Under the pieces are notes generated by a model that saw nothing but the letters and a program-made list of their open reading frames with translations, ran no database searches and was not told where the DNA came from. Positions 61,286-64,000 of a stretch of 64,000 nucleotides of DNA are shown here, one piece after another. Both the position numbers and the translations under genes were made by a program. The stretch lies in contig OZ020244.1 of assembly GCA_963971285.1 (NCBI GenBank), positions 33,294,001-33,358,000 on the forward strand. The letters run 5' to 3'. The number at the start of each line of letters is the position of its first letter. The stretch's first letter is position 1. Origin of the DNA: Astropecten irregularis (taxonomy: Eukaryota; Echinodermata; Asteroidea; Paxillosida; Astropectinidae).

Positions 61286-63919
61286 AGATATCTATAAACT
61301 GAATATCGGGAGTCAATTCCAAGATGTACGTCCATGGGCTGCCACCTGAATGCAGGTCAAAAACTCATGCAGAGAGAAGTATAGGAATCTGGAAGTCCAG
61401 TTTTGTTTGTTTTGTTTTTACCAGGCAGACTTTCCTCGCTAAGCAGATTTCGGTGCTTAAGCAAGCATGGCCATGAAACTGTCTCCCCCACTCACCCACC
61501 CAACTAGTCTCTAACCTTTGTGATCACTTCAAAACATTCATTTTGGTCAATATCCAGTGAAAAAACGTGGCCCTTGAAATAGACTTGCGTATACAGTGGC
61601 CTTGCATGTCAAAAGAGCTAAGCACCAGGGCTTCATCTCTGCAAGGGCCAAGATCTTTAAACACACATCAATCTTTATAACATCCGCAGCAAAATGCGAT
61701 GACGCAATGCACATTACCATGGCAATATTAACGACGCATCTGAAAACATGAATTGTAAAAGAGCTGCGCGATATCATGCCCGGGATTGCTTGCTACAGAA
61801 CATATGCACTATTAATGCAACTGCTGTGCAGTGCCATCATTTACATACTAGTGGTAACAAACACTGTCAAAATCTGTACAAATATATCATAAATCTACCT
61901 CCCGCATTAAACGACAACGAAAAAGGATGCAAAGAACCACAACAAAGTTGAGATTCAGCAGGTGATCATGTGAAATTGAAACAAGTTTCAGATCTGTATT
62001 TATTTAATTATTACTCAGTACTGCAGTCTGCACCAGTGTCAATCTGTAGGGCACTACTAGTCACTGCATACATACACTGTACTGTACTGTTTGAACGTAA
62101 AACCCTGATGTCTAATGGCCCACAGCCTTAATATAACACACTGTTGATGATGTAACAAATTTATAGGATACGCACAGATGAGTAAGAACGATGCCTCAGA
62201 GTTGGCATGTACACAAATCAAAAAGGGAAAGAAAAAAATCGGCAAATTAATGATTTTAAAACAGCCAGCTCTGAAGTAGGTCACTCAGTGAGGTCAACGT
62301 GGAAAATACGTTGATTCTATCGGGGCTGGAAAATACGACACATGATAAAACTGGCTGTCCTCCAAGTCCCAATCCGCCTCGCCGACTGGACATGGTGTCA
62401 CAATATTATTCACTGAAGTTCCCGGTTTATAAATAGTTGCGCAAAGGAGAAAGGCATGCCCGTTCTGCATACCTGGCATAAACTGTGAACATGTACGTGT
62501 AGGCATATAATCTTCTTCATCTTCTTCATCATTTTTTTTTTTTTGAAATTCAAAATTGTCACAGCTGGTTCCCGCAGCGGAGCTGTAATGCGGGGAATTC
62601 ACCTAGGTACAGACTCTGCATAGAGATCTCCAAAAAGAACAACATGTATGGAAAATTTATAACTGATAAATTATTAAAAGATCATGACGTGGTCACTGAC
62701 GTACATTAGGGTACATGTATGTATTCAATCTGTCTGCTAGTGCTACATGAATTCTACAAACACTGGTGCTGTGCACACGTACAGTGTACTATGGGCTTTG
62801 TAGTATTGAGCTATATTAAGCCCCGAAGGACGGCGACTGTATGAAAGGTTTTTGACATTCTAAACACACTGGTGTTTTTTAAAGAGCTGGGCATGCACTT
62901 GGTGGAAGTTGGCGTTGCACAGAGCAGACCAGCATGGGGTCTGGGGCCCACTTGATGGACTGATTGATAATCTGTGGTGCAATCAGCTTTTTTAAGGGTT
63001 ACTTTTTAAAAATTTGAATTATAAAAATGTTGTCAAGAAGAAATTAATTATTATTGATTTATTTGTAGTATAAATCTTTATTATTGATTTATTTGTCAAA
63101 GAAATTTTGCAATAAAGTTGAGACAATCTACAATCTAAATGTGTGGGGAATACATGAATGTACATTCAGGAATCCAATTAATTTATTTTTTAACTTAAAT
63201 GATTCAAAGATGTAGATTTTAAGGAGTTCCAATGCATACAAAAAAATATTCCAGGAACCAAAAGTATTGCTTATTAATGTAAATCTCAAGTACAGCACTG
63301 GCATGTCAATATTTCAAAATGGGTCTTTAACCTGGTCTTGAACTGATCTAGAGAGTTAGCCTGCAGAACAACCAAACAAAAGTTGTTTTTGCAACGAGGA
63401 TGGCTCTTGCATGCTTCGGGAGACAAAATGACGTCCAAAAAAGGAAAACTGCAATATTTTCCAACTGCGACGAGCTCTAATGACTCCTAAAAATATTCGT
63501 AATTATGACTTCTGCAAGCACGAGACAGACAAACAACGTGCCGAGCTTTAATGTAAACAGGACATTGTGGTTTCGGACTTGTCCTAGCTTCGAGGACGGT
63601 ATCATAAATGTATGGTACCCTACACAGCACCTAATGACAACAGAGTCACTTAGTGTGCACTGCTTTTATTCCGCCCAGATTATTTTAAGACAACTTGTTG
63701 TTGACATGTATAACTGCCATTTAAATCCTCCGGATCTGACGGAAAAACCAAAGGAAGATGTGGCGCCTAGTGTTAATATTTATGACAAAGACCTTTTTTC
63801 TGAATTGACCCCAGCTCATTGTTTTGGATATTAGTTTTCTGAATTTGAATGTATTGACTGGTTGCCATAAGATAATGTACACGTACTTGTTGACCAGATA
63901 TCGAATTAAATATTGCATC
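61286..63919. other. unassigned sequence, possible 5' intron or flank of raf
   Basis: No gene is supported. Short open frames lack motifs and splice support. The initiating raf exon was not recognised; it should end in phase 0 before a GT on the minus strand. Confidence 0.4.
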
Positions 63920-64000
63920 AATGGGAGACTTTTGAGAATCGGTCTTGATGTCAACAGTGCACGCGCACACAATTTTGAGCATGCGTGTCTTGTTTTGCGC
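63920..64000. mobile_element. foldback element family A copy 6, cut by window end
   Basis: The left arm AATGGGAGACTTTTGAGAAT through TCAACAGTGCACGCGC and the loop start are visible. The right arm is outside the window. Confidence 0.65.

Noticed and set aside
62294-62602. acidic 102-codon minus frame as the missing raf exon
   Set aside because: A GTATGC follows, but the frame with phase 0 is not the acidic one and neither resembles a Raf N-terminus.

Overview
The window is animal nuclear DNA: AT-rich, intron-bearing and crowded with interspersed repeats. It holds one host gene, a Raf-family serine/threonine kinase on the minus strand. Its intron positions follow vertebrate BRAF closely. DIRS and Ty3/gypsy retrotransposons, TTAA-type MITEs and tRNA-like SINEs surround and fill it. 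This suggests an invertebrate deuterostome, perhaps an echinoderm; the species call is inference, the kinase call is not.

Left third (1-20,400). After about 1.5 kb with no recognisable gene comes a DIRS-type tyrosine-recombinase retrotransposon (about 1492-6373). It has gag, RT-RNase H and recombinase frames, inverted terminal repeats and an internal complementary region, and has decayed by frameshifts. Next, after two MITEs, is a 12.7-kb tandem Ty3/gypsy array, LTR-internal-LTR-internal-LTR (7619-20363). It has three 514-bp LTRs, two nearly identical gag-pol units and one 4-bp target duplication (GGAC) around the whole array. In both units gag and pol share one frame, split by a single conserved UAG. 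Unit 2 has all its reading frames; unit 1 has a 1-nt gag frameshift.

Middle (20,400-26,400). No gene is seen. The region holds hairpin (foldback) elements, some nested in each other, TTAA MITEs, a tRNA-like SINE and homopolymer tracts.

Right (26,400-59,500). The raf gene runs right to left. I assembled 16 coding exons whose splice sites and phases join into one open chain of 764 codons (763 residues plus stop), including a 43-nt microexon found by phase matching. The product has the BRS region, Ras-binding domain, C1 cysteine-rich domain, both 14-3-3 sites and a complete kinase domain. The exon carrying the initiator ATG was not found. Introns carry MITEs, a 22-bp minisatellite, hexamer and triplet repeats and a partial tandem duplication of one kinase exon. 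One TTAA MITE ends 2 nt from the AG of a kinase-exon acceptor.

Far right (59,500-64,000). Only repeats and unassigned sequence are seen. The missing 5' exon may be here or outside the window.

The most unusual pattern is a large set of hairpin elements with unrelated interiors that share one short terminal motif (GGGSCRATTTCAYRAA in one orientation or the other). They may be mobilised by one machinery.
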